Of a stretch of DNA of 37,023 nucleotides, positions 1 to 10,367 are shown one piece after another. Made by a program: the position numbers and the translations under genes. The notes under the pieces were generated by a model, which did not search any database, was not told the DNA's origin, and saw only the letters and a list, made by a program, of their open reading frames with translations. Position 1 is the stretch's first letter; each line of letters begins with the position of its first letter. Source of the stretch: an uncultured Gammaproteobacteria bacterium. Lineage in GTDB: Bacteria; Pseudomonadota; Gammaproteobacteria; PS1; Pseudothioglobaceae. The DNA lies in contig CALBNC010000067.1 in the NCBI GenBank assembly GCA_937896195.1, forward strand, positions 1-37,023. The letters run 5' to 3'.

Positions 1-3
1 ATT

Positions 4-350
4 TGGTGGAGATGGCGGGGATCGAACCCGCGTCCGAAAACCTTCAAACAAAGAGTCTACATGCTTAGCTTGGTCAACTTGAGTTAGCCGCGCAGCACCC
101 GACCATCAGGGATCTGCAAAGCGATTTCCGAAAGTTTTAACCGAATCATTTGGAACAAATAATCCTAGCGAGTCTGTGAGCGACCGCTACCCAAGAAGTA
201 CAGACAACCTCAAGGGAGCGGCTAGCTATGCAGCTAGAGCGTAGTTGTTTTCGTTTGCAACTATGTTTTTAAAGCATATTTTAACGAGTTATCTTTATCC
301 TCGGCATGCGTCCTTGAGATCCAACTCCTCGTCGAAGCCATGTCATCCCC
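4..350 (-). ncRNA. ssrA: transfer-messenger RNA (tmRNA)
   Basis: tmRNA rescues stalled ribosomes and tags the unfinished protein for proteolysis. Read on the minus strand, the 5' end GGGGATG (from 350) pairs with CATCTCC near the 3' end, followed by discriminator A and an encoded CCA at 6-4. The T-arm sequence GGTTCGATCCC is present. The internal reading frame starts at resume codon GCA (258-256) and encodes ANENNYALAA before a TAG at 228-226, ending in the ALAA degron. The length, about 347 nt, is normal for a one-piece tmRNA. It lies just downstream of tyrS but has its own promoter-like sequence. Confidence 0.97.
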
Positions 351-360
351 TGGAAATAGT

Positions 361-389
361 ATTATAACAGTTTTTTATGCTATTGTTAC
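361..389 (-). promoter_or_regulatory. sigma70-type promoter for tmRNA
   Basis: On the minus strand a perfect TATAAT (366-361) lies 17 nt after GTAACA (389-384), which matches four of six -35 consensus bases. The mature tmRNA 5' end is 10 nt beyond the -10 box. The -35 box lies inside the last codons of tyrS, so tmRNA can be made independently of the upstream operon. This is a sequence match only. Confidence 0.55.
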
Positions 390-1559
390 TCTTGCAAACT
401 TACGTTTGCCGACTTGGTAAGTCGCTGTGCCTATTTCTGGCTCTAGATTTCTATCAGTAATTTTTTCACCTTCAATTTTAGCCGCCCCTTCTTTGATCAT
501 TCTAAAGGCATCCGAGGTAGAATTAACTAGGCCAGCTTCTTTGAGCAGATTAGCGATTTTGATGCCTGTATCAAAACTAAACTCCGGCATTTCATCAGGA
601 ATCTTGTTTTTGGCAAATCGATTAATGAAATTTTGCTGCGCTTGAGTTGCTGATTCGGCGTTGTGAAAGCGGGTGATAATTTCATCAGCTAGTCGGAACT
701 TAATATTTCTAGGATTTTCTCCATTTTCAACTTCTATTTTCCAGTCAGCAATAGTGTTAAGTGATTCGAAACTAAGTAGCTCTAAGTATCGCCACATAAG
801 CTTATCGGAAATAGACATAATTTTGCCAAACATATCATCTGGAGCATCATCGATGCCAATGTAATTATCGAGCGATTTTGACATTTTCTGTACGCCGTCT
901 AACCCTTCTAAAATTGGCATAGTAAGAATAACTTGTGGCTCCATGCCAGCTTGTTTTTGCAGTTCACGCCCCATCAAGAGATTAAATTTTTGATCTGTAC
1001 CACCAAGCTCAATATCTGACTCTAATGCAACGGAATCATAACCTTGTATTAAAGGGTATAGAAACTCATGGATAGAAATACTCTTGCCAGATTTGTAACG
1101 CTTGGAAAAGTCATCACGTTCCAGCATTCTTGCAACTGTATATTGAGAAGCGAGCTGAATCATTTGTGCAGAACTCATTTTGTCCATCCACTCAGAGTTA
1201 AATACGACAGTGGTTTTTTCCTTGTCGAGAATTTTAAAAACCTGAGTTTGATAAGTTTGAGAATTTTCAATAACCTGCTCTTGGGTTAGTGGCGGACGCG
1301 TGGCACTTTTGCCAGTCGGGTCTCCAATCATGCCGGTGAAGTCACCAATTAAAAACAATATTTCATGACCTAGGTCTTGTAATTGCTTTAGTTTATTGAT
1401 GAGAACCGTATGCCCAAGATGAAGATCTGGCGCTGTTGGATCAAAGCCTGCCTTAATACGCAAAGGCTTGTTTTTGGCAAGTTTTTTCTTTAGTTCATCG
1501 AGTGGCAATATTTCATCAGTGCCACGCTCAAAAATGGCTAACGTATTTTCTGTATTCAT
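375..1559 (-). CDS. tyrS: tyrosyl-tRNA synthetase
   Basis: Charges tRNA-Tyr with tyrosine in the cytoplasm. The 394-aa protein has the class I synthetase signatures: HLGH (residues 47-50) and KMSKS (225-229), the ATP-binding and transition-state loops. The segment [11 protein letters not shown] (183-193) is the usual tyrosine/ATP-site region. The C-terminal ~65 residues look like an S4 RNA-binding domain ending in GKRKFARV. The length and the KMSKS spelling fit the TyrZ-like branch of about 400 residues. It starts at ATG 1559, 15 nt after proA, so it is probably the last protein gene of the lptE-holA-proA-tyrS run. The tmRNA promoter overlaps its 3' end. Confidence 0.97.
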   Translation of the reverse strand: MNTENTLAIFERGTDEILPLDELKKKLAKNKPLRIKAGFDPTAPDLHLGHTVLINKLKQLQDLGHEILFLIGDFTGMIGDPTGKSATRPPLTQEQVIENSQTYQTQVFKILDKEKTTVVFNSEWMDKMSSAQMIQLASQYTVARMLERDDFSKRYKSGKSISIHEFLYPLIQGYDSVALESDIELGGTDQKFNLLMGRELQKQAGMEPQVILTMPILEGLDGVQKMSKSLDNYIGIDDAPDDMFGKIMSISDKLMWRYLELLSFESLNTIADWKIEVENGENPRNIKFRLADEIITRFHNAESATQAQQNFINRFAKNKIPDEMPEFSFDTGIKIANLLKEAGLVNSTSDAFRMIKEGAAKIEGEKITDRNLEPEIGTATYQVGKRKFARVTIA

Positions 1560-1574
1560 TTTTTTAAATTAGGT

Positions 1575-2834
1575 TTATTGTCTAATGTGACCGTCACCAA
1601 GGACGATATATTTTTGTGAAGTTAAGCCCTCAAGGCCAACTGGACCACGTACGTGGAACTTATCAGTACTAATGCCAATTTCAGCACCAAAACCATATTC
1701 AAACCCATCAGCAAAAGCTGTTGAAGCATTAATCATGACAGATGCAGAATCAACCTCGGTAATGAAACGACGACCTGAGGTGTAATTTTCTGTAATGATA
1801 GATTCCGTATGACCTGAACCATGCTTCTCGATGTGGTCAATAGCATCAGACATGGAATTAACAATACGAATAGAAAGAATGGCATCTAAATATTCTGTAT
1901 CCCAATCTTGTTCAGTTGCTGCAATGATTTGCTTTGAAAATTCCATTGTATGTTCACAACCTCTAAGTTCAACACCCTTGAGAGCGTATTCTGCAATAAG
2001 TTCTGGCAATACTTTGCCAGCAGCTGATGCATGAACTAGCAGTGTTTCCATGGCGTTGCAAACCCCATAGCGGCGAGTTTTGGCGTTAAAAGCAATTTTT
2101 ATGGCTTTATCAGCATCCGCATCTTTATCAATATAGGTGTGACAAATGCCATTAAGATGTTTGATTACAGGCACTGTAGCGGTTTTGCTAATAGCTTCGA
2201 CTAAGCCTTTTCCGCCTCGTGGAATGATGGCATCAATATATTCAGATGCTTGAACTAATGCATTCACTGCTGCACGATCAGTTGTGTCAATCAATTGGAC
2301 ACAATGCTCATCTAAATTAGCATTAGCTAGACCTTGTTTAATACACTGATAAAGTGCTAGGTTAGAATGAATGGCTTCTGATCCACCACGCAAAATAACA
2401 GCATTGCCAGATTTTAGACAAAGAGCAGCTGCATCAATAGTAACGTTTGGACGAGATTCATAAATAATACCCATTACACCTAAAGGCACTCGCATTTTGC
2501 CAACTTGAATGCCACTTGGGCGAAATTTTAAATCAGTAATCTCTCCAACTGGATCAGCCAATGCAGCAATCTGGTTAAGGCTTTCAATAATGCCGTCAAT
2601 ACGTTTATCGTCGAGTATTAGTCTGTCAAGCAAGGCATTATCTAGTTGATTGTTTTTTGCTTCATTTACATCAAGCTGATTAGCCTTAAGAATATCCTTT
2701 CTATTTAGATTAATTTGCTCGGCAATATTGATAAGTGCACTATTTTTTGATTTAGTGCTCGCTGAGCGCAAGGTTTTAGCGGCAATGCGCGCATTTGAAC
2801 CTAGTGTGGTAATTAATTTTTCTATTGAGCCCAT
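1575..2834 (-). CDS. proA: gamma-glutamyl phosphate reductase
   Basis: Second step of proline biosynthesis: NADPH reduces gamma-glutamyl phosphate to glutamate semialdehyde. The 419-aa length is normal for ProA. The aldehyde-dehydrogenase-fold catalytic cysteine lies in [11 protein letters not shown] (Cys231), and the C-terminal segment with [14 protein letters not shown] is typical of the family. The start at ATG 2834 overlaps the end of holA by 13 nt, indicating translational coupling. No proB is present in the window, so the first enzyme must be encoded elsewhere. An lptE-holA-proA order occurs in several gammaproteobacteria. Confidence 0.96.
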   Translation of the reverse strand: MGSIEKLITTLGSNARIAAKTLRSASTKSKNSALINIAEQINLNRKDILKANQLDVNEAKNNQLDNALLDRLILDDKRIDGIIESLNQIAALADPVGEITDLKFRPSGIQVGKMRVPLGVMGIIYESRPNVTIDAAALCLKSGNAVILRGGSEAIHSNLALYQCIKQGLANANLDEHCVQLIDTTDRAAVNALVQASEYIDAIIPRGGKGLVEAISKTATVPVIKHLNGICHTYIDKDADADKAIKIAFNAKTRRYGVCNAMETLLVHASAAGKVLPELIAEYALKGVELRGCEHTMEFSKQIIAATEQDWDTEYLDAILSIRIVNSMSDAIDHIEKHGSGHTESIITENYTSGRRFITEVDSASVMINASTAFADGFEYGFGAEIGISTDKFHVRGPVGLEGLTSQKYIVLGDGHIRQ

Positions 2835-3841
2835 TGGTTTTTCCCAGCTAAATTTAATAAAAGAGTGTGAAGTTCATCCACTACATTGAGATTATCCATG
2901 CCTTTGATGGAGCGGTCAATACGTCCTAGTGATAATAATAGTTTTTGGAGGCGCTGATAAGGATGGCGTTTTAGAATATTGGTAATAACAGGCTTTCTTT
3001 TATTCCAAATACGGTGAGTTTGCAAAATAGAGTTAATGTCACTACCTTGGTGTATCTCAATTGACATGTTAATAATAGATTTCATTTCTCGATAAAGTGA
3101 GCTGCTTAATTGGATCGGCATAGCTGTGTTGTTAAGCAACGTACTATAGATTTTATTAACCTGAATGGCGTTACCAAATAAGGCTGCATCAATGAGCCCG
3201 TAAATGGTGTATTGAGATTGTTCTTGTGCCTGTTCAAGAAACTCTTGTGTATTTATTTGACCATCTGGATAAGTGATTTTTAGCTTTTGAATTTCCTGCA
3301 TTGAGGCTAGTAAATTGCCTTCAGTACAGAATGCGATACTTTGGGCTACTTCCTTATTAGTCTCTAGCCCAACACCGGCCATGTGGTTACTAATCCAGCC
3401 AACTAAATGATCACTGGTTACTTCCCAATGTTGGACGACGCCACCAAATTGCTCAAGGGTTTTAAACCATTTGCTTTTTTGCTGTGCCATGTCGAGTTTT
3501 CCAGTAGAAACAACTAACAGAATATCGCTCGGAATGTTACTGGCCAATGCAGTTAAAGCTTTTGAGCCTTTAACGCCAATTTTTCCTGTTTTGAGTTTGC
3601 ATTCAATAATGCGCTTAGGTGAGAATAAAGAGGTATTGGCAATTTCAGCAGTGATAAGGCCCCAATCAAAATTACCATCAATTTCAAAGCTGGCTTTTTC
3701 GTCAAAGCCGGTTTTTTTCGCAGATGATAAGATGGCGTCTAGGCTTTGCTCAATTAATAAAAACTCTGCACCAAAAACAAAGTAGAGCGATTCAAGCTTG
3801 TTAGATAGTTGGGAATTAAGCGATTCTGGCTTAATTCTCAT
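2822..3841 (-). CDS. holA: DNA polymerase III subunit delta
   Basis: The delta subunit of the clamp loader opens the beta sliding clamp. The 339-aa length matches HolA. The N-terminal [19 protein letters not shown] (about 19-37) corresponds to the usual (V)YLLxGxExxL opening. The rest follows the AAA+-like clamp-loader layout, with a C-terminal helical collar carrying [13 protein letters not shown]. It sits between lptE (11-nt overlap) and proA (13-nt overlap), the usual gammaproteobacterial setting. The assignment rests on the N-terminal motif, length and neighbours. Confidence 0.93.
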   Translation of the reverse strand: MRIKPESLNSQLSNKLESLYFVFGAEFLLIEQSLDAILSSAKKTGFDEKASFEIDGNFDWGLITAEIANTSLFSPKRIIECKLKTGKIGVKGSKALTALASNIPSDILLVVSTGKLDMAQQKSKWFKTLEQFGGVVQHWEVTSDHLVGWISNHMAGVGLETNKEVAQSIAFCTEGNLLASMQEIQKLKITYPDGQINTQEFLEQAQEQSQYTIYGLIDAALFGNAIQVNKIYSTLLNNTAMPIQLSSSLYREMKSIINMSIEIHQGSDINSILQTHRIWNKRKPVITNILKRHPYQRLQKLLLSLGRIDRSIKGMDNLNVVDELHTLLLNLAGKNQWAQ

Positions 3842-4283
3842 TGAGTTTTGAAAGTCTTCTAATTAATTTCTTGATCAGTGTATTTCGTAATTGAGTGTAA
3901 GACTCTTCAATCTGCAGTCTGTCTGCTTGTGATGAAGTAATTTTGCTTAAATGTAGGCTGGCTTTTAAATCCTGAGCTAGTAGAAGTGTTTGATTAGCGC
4001 TATAAACTTTAACAGGAACACTTAAACTCAATGTATAGCTATTGACAACATTGCCAGATGTATAAGAAGAGGTTTGTTGCTTTTGTACTTCTGGACCTAT
4101 CTGGATCGTTAGGTTTTGATTTGCACTTTGGTTAAACCTTGTTTTCAGTTCACTGGCAAATGCGTTAGATTTTTCACTAACAATAGATGCATTTAATGGT
4201 GTGTTTTTAATCGGGGTGTGAAAACCACAAGAGCTTAATAGGGCAGTTGTAATAATAAGAACTGATAAATTGATTTTTGACAT
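3831..4283 (-). CDS. lptE: LPS-assembly lipoprotein LptE
   Basis: LptE is the outer-membrane lipoprotein that plugs LptD during lipopolysaccharide insertion. The 150-aa product starts with a lipoprotein signal: a hydrophobic stretch and the lipobox LLSSC with acylated Cys19, followed by GFH, which is frequent in LptE. The body is weakly conserved, as usual in this family, so position upstream of holA carries much of the argument. leuS, which precedes lptE in many gammaproteobacteria, is absent here; the gene is instead first in its run, divergent from ftsH. Confidence 0.88.
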   Translation of the reverse strand: MSKINLSVLIITTALLSSCGFHTPIKNTPLNASIVSEKSNAFASELKTRFNQSANQNLTIQIGPEVQKQQTSSYTSGNVVNSYTLSLSVPVKVYSANQTLLLAQDLKASLHLSKITSSQADRLQIEESYTQLRNTLIKKLIRRLSKLNEN

Positions 4284-4315
4284 GGTAAATAAGTGATTGA
4301 CTTTATAGATGAATA

Positions 4316-4345
4316 ATTATGACAGAATTTAGTTTTTTTTGTTGA
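4316..4345 (-). promoter_or_regulatory. possible sigma70 promoter for lptE-holA-proA-tyrS
   Basis: On the minus strand CATAAT (4321-4316; five of six consensus) lies 18 nt after TCAACA (4345-4340; four of six). It is placed about 32 nt upstream of the lptE ATG. The match is moderate and AT-rich sequence produces such boxes by chance. Confidence 0.35.
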
Positions 4346-4350
4346 AAAAC

Positions 4351-4377
4351 CTTGAAAAAACGCCAACAACCCATATT
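4351..4377 (+). promoter_or_regulatory. sigma32 (heat-shock) type promoter for ftsH
   Basis: CTTGAA (4351-4356) is followed after 12 nt by ACCCATATT (4369-4377). This resembles the sigma32 pattern CTTGAA-N11-15-CCCCATnT and differs at the first C of the -10 element. The ftsH ATG lies 57 nt further on. ftsH is a known heat-shock gene in E. coli, which raises the plausibility. Confidence 0.6.
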
Positions 4378-4433
4378 TAAATTATCGATAGGGTATATTT
4401 AACTGTCTTTTTTTAATAATTTTAGTATTCGCC

Positions 4434-6347
4434 ATGTTTAAAAATTTATTGTTGTGGTTAGTTTTAGGTAGTGTTCTTACTTCGATTTTTAGTCAATTTG
4501 AAGTAAACGAGCAGAAGAGTGAAGTCACTTATTCTCAGTTTATTCAAAGTGTTAAGCAAGGAGATGTTTCCGAAGTTACTATTGCTGGAAGTAGTATTTC
4601 TGGAGTGGGCGCTGGCGGTAACCAATTTTCTACTTATTCACCTGGTGATTTAGGTCTAATGGGTGATCTTCTCGATAACGGCGTTAATGTAGTGGCCAAG
4701 CCACCTGAAAAAGACGGATTCTTTAAGCAATTAATTATTTCTTTGGCACCAATTTTACTGCTGATCGCCGTTATTCTCTATACCATGAAAGGTGCTGGCG
4801 GCGCTATGGGCGGCAAAAACCCAATGAGCTTCGGTAAATCTAAAGCACGTTTAATTCCAAAAGACGAATCTAACACCACATTTAAAGATGTGGCTGGTGT
4901 AGATGAGGCTAAAGAGGATGTGGCAGAGTTGGTTGATTTCTTATCTAATCCAGGAAAATTTACTAAAGTTGGTGGCAAGATTCCTAAAGGTGTTTTACTA
5001 ATCGGCCCTCCTGGAACAGGTAAAACCCTTCTAGCTAAAGCTATTGCAGGCGAAGCAGATGTACCATTCTTCTTTATTTCTGGTTCTGACTTTGTTGAAA
5101 TGTTTGTTGGTGTTGGCGCGTCACGTGTACGTGACATGTTCGAGCAAGCTAAAAAAAGCGCACCATGTATTATTTTTATCGATGAAATCGATGCAGTTGG
5201 CCGTCAGCGTGGCGCTGGTATGGGCGGTGGTCATGATGAACGTGAGCAAACATTAAACCAGATGCTGGTGGAAATGGATGGCTTTGAAGGCTCAGAAGGT
5301 ATTATTGTTATTGCTGCAACTAACCGTCCTGATGTATTGGATCCAGCGTTATTACGACCTGGACGTTTTGATCGTCAAGTGATGGTAGGTTTGCCAGATA
5401 TTAATGGCCGTGATGCAATTTTAAAAGTGCACATGCGCAGACTTCCAATTGCTAAAAACGTAAAATCTGTCAATATTGCCAAGGGTACCCCTGGTTTTTC
5501 TGGTGCAGATTTGGCTAATCTATGTAATGAAGCTGCCCTTATTGCCGCAGGTAAGGACAAAGAGTTAGTTGGAATGCAAGAATTCGAGAGAGCCAAAGAT
5601 AAGATTATGATGGGTGCTGAGCGTAAATCTATGGCAATGGATGAAGCTGAGAAAGAAATGACAGCTTATCATGAAGCTGGTCACGCTATTGTTGGACGTA
5701 TTGTGCCAGAGCATGATCCAGTCTATAAAGTGAGCATCATTCCTAGAGGAAGAGCTTTGGGTGTGACCATGTTCTTGCCAGAAAAAGACAGCTACAGTAT
5801 TTCTAGGCGCAAGCTGAATTCTCAAGTTGCCTCTTTGTTTGGTGGGCGCGTTGCTGAAGAATTGATTTATGGAAAAGATTCTGTTACTACCGGTGCCAGT
5901 AATGACATTGAGCGTGCAACAGAAATTGCTCATAAGATGGTTAAGCAATGGGGTATGTCAGATAAACTTGGCCCAATGGCTTATGGTGAAGATGATGGTG
6001 AAGTATTTTTAGGTAGACAAGTTACCAAGCATAAGCATATTTCTGAAGATACTTTTAAAGTTATCGATGATGAGATTCGCACTATTATTGATACTAATTA
6101 TGCAGTTGCCACTAAAATTTTAAAAGAACACAAAGACATCTTAATCGAAATGACTAAGGCATTAATGGAGTTTGAAACCATTGATAGAGATCAAATCGAT
6201 GATCTTATGGATCGTAAGCCAATTCGTGAAGCAGCAGTCATTGTTGACTCGGACGTCGCTTCGACTGAATTAGGCTCTGGTATTGAGACAGATGACACAA
6301 GTGATTATGAAGAGAAGCCACTTGATGGCAACCTTAAAATCGTATAA
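4434..6347 (+). CDS. ftsH: ATP-dependent zinc metalloprotease FtsH
   Basis: Membrane-bound AAA+ protease that degrades misassembled membrane proteins and regulators. The 637-aa protein has a transmembrane helix at about 3-20, a periplasmic segment, and a second helix at about 102-117. Walker A is GPPGTGKT (191-198), Walker B IIFIDEID (246-253), and the second-region-of-homology arginines lie in [10 protein letters not shown] (305-314). The zinc site is HEAGH (413-417). The C-terminal tail is acidic. It opens a long same-strand gene run, with folP 18 nt downstream, as in many gammaproteobacteria (ftsH-folP-glmM). A sigma32-like promoter precedes it. Confidence 0.98.
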   Translation: MFKNLLLWLVLGSVLTSIFSQFEVNEQKSEVTYSQFIQSVKQGDVSEVTIAGSSISGVGAGGNQFSTYSPGDLGLMGDLLDNGVNVVAKPPEKDGFFKQLIISLAPILLLIAVILYTMKGAGGAMGGKNPMSFGKSKARLIPKDESNTTFKDVAGVDEAKEDVAELVDFLSNPGKFTKVGGKIPKGVLLIGPPGTGKTLLAKAIAGEADVPFFFISGSDFVEMFVGVGASRVRDMFEQAKKSAPCIIFIDEIDAVGRQRGAGMGGGHDEREQTLNQMLVEMDGFEGSEGIIVIAATNRPDVLDPALLRPGRFDRQVMVGLPDINGRDAILKVHMRRLPIAKNVKSVNIAKGTPGFSGADLANLCNEAALIAAGKDKELVGMQEFERAKDKIMMGAERKSMAMDEAEKEMTAYHEAGHAIVGRIVPEHDPVYKVSIIPRGRALGVTMFLPEKDSYSISRRKLNSQVASLFGGRVAEELIYGKDSVTTGASNDIERATEIAHKMVKQWGMSDKLGPMAYGEDDGEVFLGRQVTKHKHISEDTFKVIDDEIRTIIDTNYAVATKILKEHKDILIEMTKALMEFETIDRDQIDDLMDRKPIREAAVIVDSDVASTELGSGIETDDTSDYEEKPLDGNLKIV

Positions 6348-6365
6348 GCATAGTTTTTAGTCATT

Positions 6366-7175
6366 ATGGCTATTCAAAAAACTCAAGTTTTAATCATGGG
6401 CATACTTAATGTAACGCCCGATTCTTTTTCTGATGGTGGGAAGTATCTTGATCTGAAGGATGCAATTTCCAATGCCCTGGATCTGATCGAACAAGGCGCA
6501 GATATTATCGATATTGGTGGTGAATCAACGCGCCCCGGGGCAAACTCAGTGAGCGAAGCTGATGAAATCGAGCGCGTCATACCTGTCATTAAAGCGCTAT
6601 CCGCCAAAACTAAAACACCCATTTCAATTGACACCTCAAAACCTCAAGTGATGAAACTAGCGGTAGAGGCAGGCGCAAGTCTGATCAATGATGTCAATGC
6701 TTTGCAGGCTGATGGTGCTTTACAGATGGCCGCCTCTTTAAATGTTGACATATGTCTTATGCACAGACAGGGTCTAGCTAGAACCATGCAAGAGAATCCA
6801 AACTATGGCGATGTTATTGAAGATATCAAGCAATTTTTTGATCAAAGGATTGAAGCTTGTAAGTATGCAGGTATTAAAGCAGATAAAATTATTTTAGATC
6901 CTGGTTTTGGCTTTGGTAAAACACTGGCGCATAACTTAGAAATTCTACGTCGATTTGATGAATTTAAAAATCTAGGGTGTAGACTTTTAGCAGGACTCTC
7001 TAGAAAATCTATGATTGGTGCTATACTTAATGACAGAGATGTAAAAGGTCGTGCTATTGGTAGTGTAGCAGGCGCTATAATAGCAGTTCAAAATGGTGCT
7101 GACATTGTGCGCGTGCATGATGTTTTAGCAACAAAAGATGCACTATTGACATTACAAGCGGTAAATGGAGAGTAA
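6366..7175 (+). CDS. folP: dihydropteroate synthase
   Basis: Condenses p-aminobenzoate with hydroxymethyldihydropterin diphosphate in folate synthesis; the sulfonamide target. The 269-aa protein shows the TIM-barrel signatures [15 protein letters not shown] (11-25), [10 protein letters not shown] (50-59), and the pterin/phosphate loop DPGFGFGKT (178-186), followed by GLSRKS (about 215-220). It begins at ATG 6366 and overlaps the start region of glmM. The order ftsH-folP-glmM is the conserved gammaproteobacterial one. Confidence 0.97.
   Translation: MAIQKTQVLIMGILNVTPDSFSDGGKYLDLKDAISNALDLIEQGADIIDIGGESTRPGANSVSEADEIERVIPVIKALSAKTKTPISIDTSKPQVMKLAVEAGASLINDVNALQADGALQMAASLNVDICLMHRQGLARTMQENPNYGDVIEDIKQFFDQRIEACKYAGIKADKIILDPGFGFGKTLAHNLEILRRFDEFKNLGCRLLAGLSRKSMIGAILNDRDVKGRAIGSVAGAIIAVQNGADIVRVHDVLATKDALLTLQAVNGE
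7167..7170 (+). promoter_or_regulatory. Shine-Dalgarno site deciding the glmM start
   Basis: GGAG lies 6 nt before a TTG at 7177. The in-frame ATG at 7165 lies upstream of this site and has no comparable site of its own. Confidence 0.5.
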
Positions 7176-7176
7176 A

Positions 7177-8502
7177 TTGGCAAATTATTTTGGAACAGAT
7201 GGTATTCGAGGTGAAGTAGGTATAGAACCTATTACTGCAGATTTCTTTTTAAAACTTGGTTGGGCTGTAGGTTCAGTCTTATCTGAAAAAGGTAAATCAA
7301 GTGTGGTTATTGGTAAAGATACTCGTGTGTCAGGTTATTTATTTGAATCAGCATTAGAAGCTGGATTTTTATCAGCCGGTGTTGATGTGGGTTTATTAGG
7401 CCCAATGCCTACTCCTGCTATTGCCTATTTAACGCAAGCTTATAATGCAACTGCCGGGGTGGTTATTAGCGCCTCACATAATCATTTTCAAGACAATGGC
7501 GTTAAGTTTTTCTCTGACAAAGGTCTTAAATTAAGTAGCGAAGACCAAATCAAAATTGAGAAAAAATTAGCCGAGCCCATGAAGAGTGTTAGCTCTGATA
7601 AGATCGGAAAAGCGTACAGACATGAGCAGCCATTAGGCCGTTATATTGAATTTTGTAAATCAACGTTTGATCGAAGCATTAGCTTGAATGGGCTTAATAT
7701 CGTGATCGATTGCGCTAATGGCGCTACTTACCATATTGCTGAAGATGTTTTTTCAGAATTAGGCGCAAACATTACAGTTATTAATAACACGCCAGATGGC
7801 TTTAATATTAACAAAGATTGTGGTGCAACCGATACCAGGCATTTACAGAAAGTTGTCCTTGAAGCTAATGCTGATTTAGGTATCGCTTTTGATGGTGATG
7901 GTGATCGCTTAATGATGGTTGACCATAAAGGCGAACAGGTTGATGGCGATGAGCTGGTGTTTATTGTTGCAAAGGCTTGGCAGGCACAAACTAGACTGAC
8001 TAATAATATTGTCGTCGGTACCAAAATGACTAATTTAGGAATGCGCCACGGTTTAAGAGATCTTAATATTGATTTTATTGAGGCAGATGTGGGCGATCGT
8101 TATGTCATGGAAAAAATGAAAAAGCATGGCTCTGTCTTAGGTGGTGAAGGCTCTGGACATATGATTTGTTTAGATAAAACTACATCGGGTGATGGTATCG
8201 TATCTGCAATACAGGTATTAGAGGTTTTGGCTAAGAGCGATTTTAATCTTAATCAATTAAAAAATGAAATGGTTAAATATCCTCAAGTATTAATCAATGT
8301 TAGAACCAACAAGTCAATTGATTTAGATAGCCACCAAATGCTAAATAAAACTATTTTAGAGGTTGAGAAATCATTAGGTGACGAAGGTAGAGTGTTAATT
8401 CGTGCATCAGGCACTGAGCCTCTCATTCGTGTCATGGTAGAGGCTAAAGACTTGAAGATTACCCAGCAAAGTGCAGAAAAGTTGGCCGATACACTCCGTT
8501 AA
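7177..8502 (+). CDS. glmM: phosphoglucosamine mutase
   Basis: Interconverts glucosamine-6-phosphate and glucosamine-1-phosphate on the way to UDP-GlcNAc for peptidoglycan and LPS. I place the start at TTG 7177 (441 aa, beginning [11 protein letters not shown]) because GGAG lies 6 nt upstream; ATG 7165 would add four residues and lacks a clear site. The metal loop DGDGDR and the C-terminal phosphate-binding [14 protein letters not shown] are intact. The phosphoserine motif reads SASHNHF where the family normally has SASHNPF; the serine and histidine are kept but proline is replaced by histidine. It follows folP directly. Confidence 0.95.
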   Translation: MANYFGTDGIRGEVGIEPITADFFLKLGWAVGSVLSEKGKSSVVIGKDTRVSGYLFESALEAGFLSAGVDVGLLGPMPTPAIAYLTQAYNATAGVVISASHNHFQDNGVKFFSDKGLKLSSEDQIKIEKKLAEPMKSVSSDKIGKAYRHEQPLGRYIEFCKSTFDRSISLNGLNIVIDCANGATYHIAEDVFSELGANITVINNTPDGFNINKDCGATDTRHLQKVVLEANADLGIAFDGDGDRLMMVDHKGEQVDGDELVFIVAKAWQAQTRLTNNIVVGTKMTNLGMRHGLRDLNIDFIEADVGDRYVMEKMKKHGSVLGGEGSGHMICLDKTTSGDGIVSAIQVLEVLAKSDFNLNQLKNEMVKYPQVLINVRTNKSIDLDSHQMLNKTILEVEKSLGDEGRVLIRASGTEPLIRVMVEAKDLKITQQSAEKLADTLR

Positions 8503-9239
8503 TGATCTTTGACACTACCAGTCTTGTATTGGTTAGTTTAATTTTCCTATGGGCAGGATTTGTTCGTACTGGTTTAGGTTTTGGTGGGGCGGCACTTGGA
8601 TTACCACTCATGCTGTTAATTGGCGGTAGTCCAGTTTATTGGTTGCCAATTATCGGCATACATCTTCTATTTTTTTCCTCTCTCACCTTGTTCAAATCTA
8701 TTAAAAAGGTAGATTGGCGTTATTTAAAGCACTCATTATTATGGATTATTCCACCCACTTTAGTGGGTGTGGCAGGATTAATTAGCTTGCCTGATAAAAT
8801 AGTGATTGTCTTTATTTATGCCATCACTATTTTTTACGCAATTACTTGGATTTTTAATCAAAAAATTAGTTCACATAAGCCTTGGGTGGATAAGTTATTG
8901 TTAGTCCTTGGTGGCTATGTAGCGGGCACTACACTAACTGGCGCACCATTAATTGTAGCGGTGTATATGCGCCATGTTACTAAAGAATATCTACGCAATA
9001 CATTGTTTGTGCTTTGGTTTATATTGGTAAGCATTAAAATGGTAACTTTTATGGGTTTAGGTGTAGTTATTGACTGGGAGTTTTCTCTTGCATTGATTCC
9101 AATAGCAGCCATTGGACATGTGATTGGCATCAAGGCCCATCAAAAAATTATTGAAAATGATCAGGTCTTTAAAAAATGGGTAGGCAGTATGCTTTTACTA
9201 ATCAGTTCATTCGGGTTATTGAAAGTAGTTTTGAGTTAA
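8502..9239 (+). CDS. TauE/SafE-family sulfite/anion permease
   Basis: A 245-aa integral membrane protein with about seven to eight hydrophobic helices. The N-terminal [19 protein letters not shown] and the mid-protein [15 protein letters not shown] resemble the two internal repeats of the TauE/SafE family (PF01925), which exports or imports small sulfur-containing anions such as sulfite or sulfoacetate. Its ATG shares one base with the glmM stop (TAATG), so it is cotranslated, and rsxA follows 10 nt later. In a sulfur oxidiser sulfite export is a reasonable guess, but the substrate cannot be read from the sequence. Confidence 0.8.
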   Translation: MIFDTTSLVLVSLIFLWAGFVRTGLGFGGAALGLPLMLLIGGSPVYWLPIIGIHLLFFSSLTLFKSIKKVDWRYLKHSLLWIIPPTLVGVAGLISLPDKIVIVFIYAITIFYAITWIFNQKISSHKPWVDKLLLVLGGYVAGTTLTGAPLIVAVYMRHVTKEYLRNTLFVLWFILVSIKMVTFMGLGVVIDWEFSLALIPIAAIGHVIGIKAHQKIIENDQVFKKWVGSMLLLISSFGLLKVVLS

Positions 9240-9249
9240 AATCAGTCAT

Positions 9250-9825
9250 ATGAATGAATATGTTTTAATTTTAGTTAGTACAATCCTGGTTAATAATTTC
9301 GTCTTAGTGAAATTCTTAGGATTATGCCCGTTCATGGGCGTTTCAAAAAAAGTTGAAACAGCTATTGGCATGGGCTTCGCAACAACCTTTGTTCTAACTT
9401 TGGCCAGCGTCTCTAGCTATCTAATTAATACCTATATTTTGGTGCCATTCGATATGGAGTATTTAAGAACTATTGCCTTTATTGTTACCATTGCTGGTGT
9501 CGTTGGTTTTACGGAATTAGTGGTTAATAAAACATCACCTGTCTTGCATCAATCTCTTGGTGTTTTTTTGCCATTAATTACAACAAACTGTGCAGTATTA
9601 GGTGTGGCACTTTTGAATGTGAACCAAGACCATGGATTTTTAGCATCAGCCGTTTATGGTTTTGGTGCGGCCATTGGTTTTTCTTTTATTTTGGTGTTGT
9701 TTTCAGCCATTCGCGAACGTATTGACACAGCTGACGTGCCTGCTGCTTTTAAAGGCGCGCCCATTGCATTGATTACAGCAGGCTTAATGTCTATGGCATT
9801 TATGGGATTTATTGGATTAGCTTAG
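9250..9825 (+). CDS. rsxA: Rsx/Rnf electron transport complex subunit A
   Basis: Membrane subunit of the Rsx (Rnf) complex, which couples electron flow between NADH and ferredoxin-like carriers to ion movement and in E. coli keeps SoxR reduced. The 191-aa protein has about six transmembrane helices. It has the conserved [20 protein letters not shown] near the N-terminus and [17 protein letters not shown] in the middle; the cysteines in these two segments lie in the membrane Fe-S region of the RsxA/E pair. It matches RsxA rather than RsxE. It starts the rsx block and shares one base with rsxB. Confidence 0.96.
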   Translation: MNEYVLILVSTILVNNFVLVKFLGLCPFMGVSKKVETAIGMGFATTFVLTLASVSSYLINTYILVPFDMEYLRTIAFIVTIAGVVGFTELVVNKTSPVLHQSLGVFLPLITTNCAVLGVALLNVNQDHGFLASAVYGFGAAIGFSFILVLFSAIRERIDTADVPAAFKGAPIALITAGLMSMAFMGFIGLA

Positions 9826-10367
9826 TGATAGAATCAGTTGTTATTTTTTCTGGCTTGACACTCGTTCTAGGGTTAATCTTAGGCTATGCTGCCATTCGTT
9901 TTAAAGTTAAAGGAAATCCCTTAGTCGATCAAATTGACGCTATCTTGCCTCAAACTCAATGTGGCCAGTGTGACTTTGCAGGCTGCCGCCCTTATGCTGA
10001 GGCTTTGGCTAAAGGCGAGGCACAAATTAACCAATGCCCACCCGGCGGGCAAGAGGGTGCTGATGCATTAGCTGAATTACTAAATGTAGAAACTTTAGCG
10101 CTGAATGAGGAGCATGGAGAGTCCAAACCTAGACATGTTGTCTATGTAGATGAAAAGTTATGTATTGGCTGCACCTTATGTATTCAGGCTTGCCCTGTAG
10201 ATGCATTTGTTGGTGCTTCAAAAGTAATGACAACAGTGATCGAAGATGAATGTACAGGTTGTGATTTGTGCATTCCAGTTTGCCCAGTTGACTGTATATA
10301 TGTGAGAGAAATTAATCCAACTTTATTAACTTATGTACCAACAATTCCCGGAGAGGCTTTTGTCTAG
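9825..10367 (+). CDS. rsxB: Rsx/Rnf electron transport complex subunit B (ferredoxin)
   Basis: Iron-sulfur subunit of the Rsx complex. The 180-aa protein has an N-terminal membrane anchor (about 4-25), a 4Fe-4S domain with Cys46, 49, 54 and 71, and a two-cluster ferredoxin domain with Cys113, 116, 119, 123 and Cys143, 146, 149, 153. It starts at GTG 9825, whose G is the last base of the rsxA stop (TAGTG). The length is close to that of other proteobacterial RsxB proteins. Confidence 0.96.
   Translation: MIESVVIFSGLTLVLGLILGYAAIRFKVKGNPLVDQIDAILPQTQCGQCDFAGCRPYAEALAKGEAQINQCPPGGQEGADALAELLNVETLALNEEHGESKPRHVVYVDEKLCIGCTLCIQACPVDAFVGASKVMTTVIEDECTGCDLCIPVCPVDCIYVREINPTLLTYVPTIPGEAFV
10350..10353 (+). 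promoter_or_regulatory. Shine-Dalgarno site deciding the rsxC start
   Basis: GGAG lies 6 nt before TTG 10360. The alternative in-frame ATG at 10333 is preceded by AT-rich sequence without a purine box. Confidence 0.55.

Noticed and set aside
3471-3785. 104-codon plus-strand frame inside holA
   Set aside because: Antisense to holA, with no ribosome-binding site or recognisable domain.
5565-5948. 127-codon minus-strand frame inside ftsH
   Set aside because: It lies opposite the conserved protease domain and resembles no family; a by-product of ftsH codon use.
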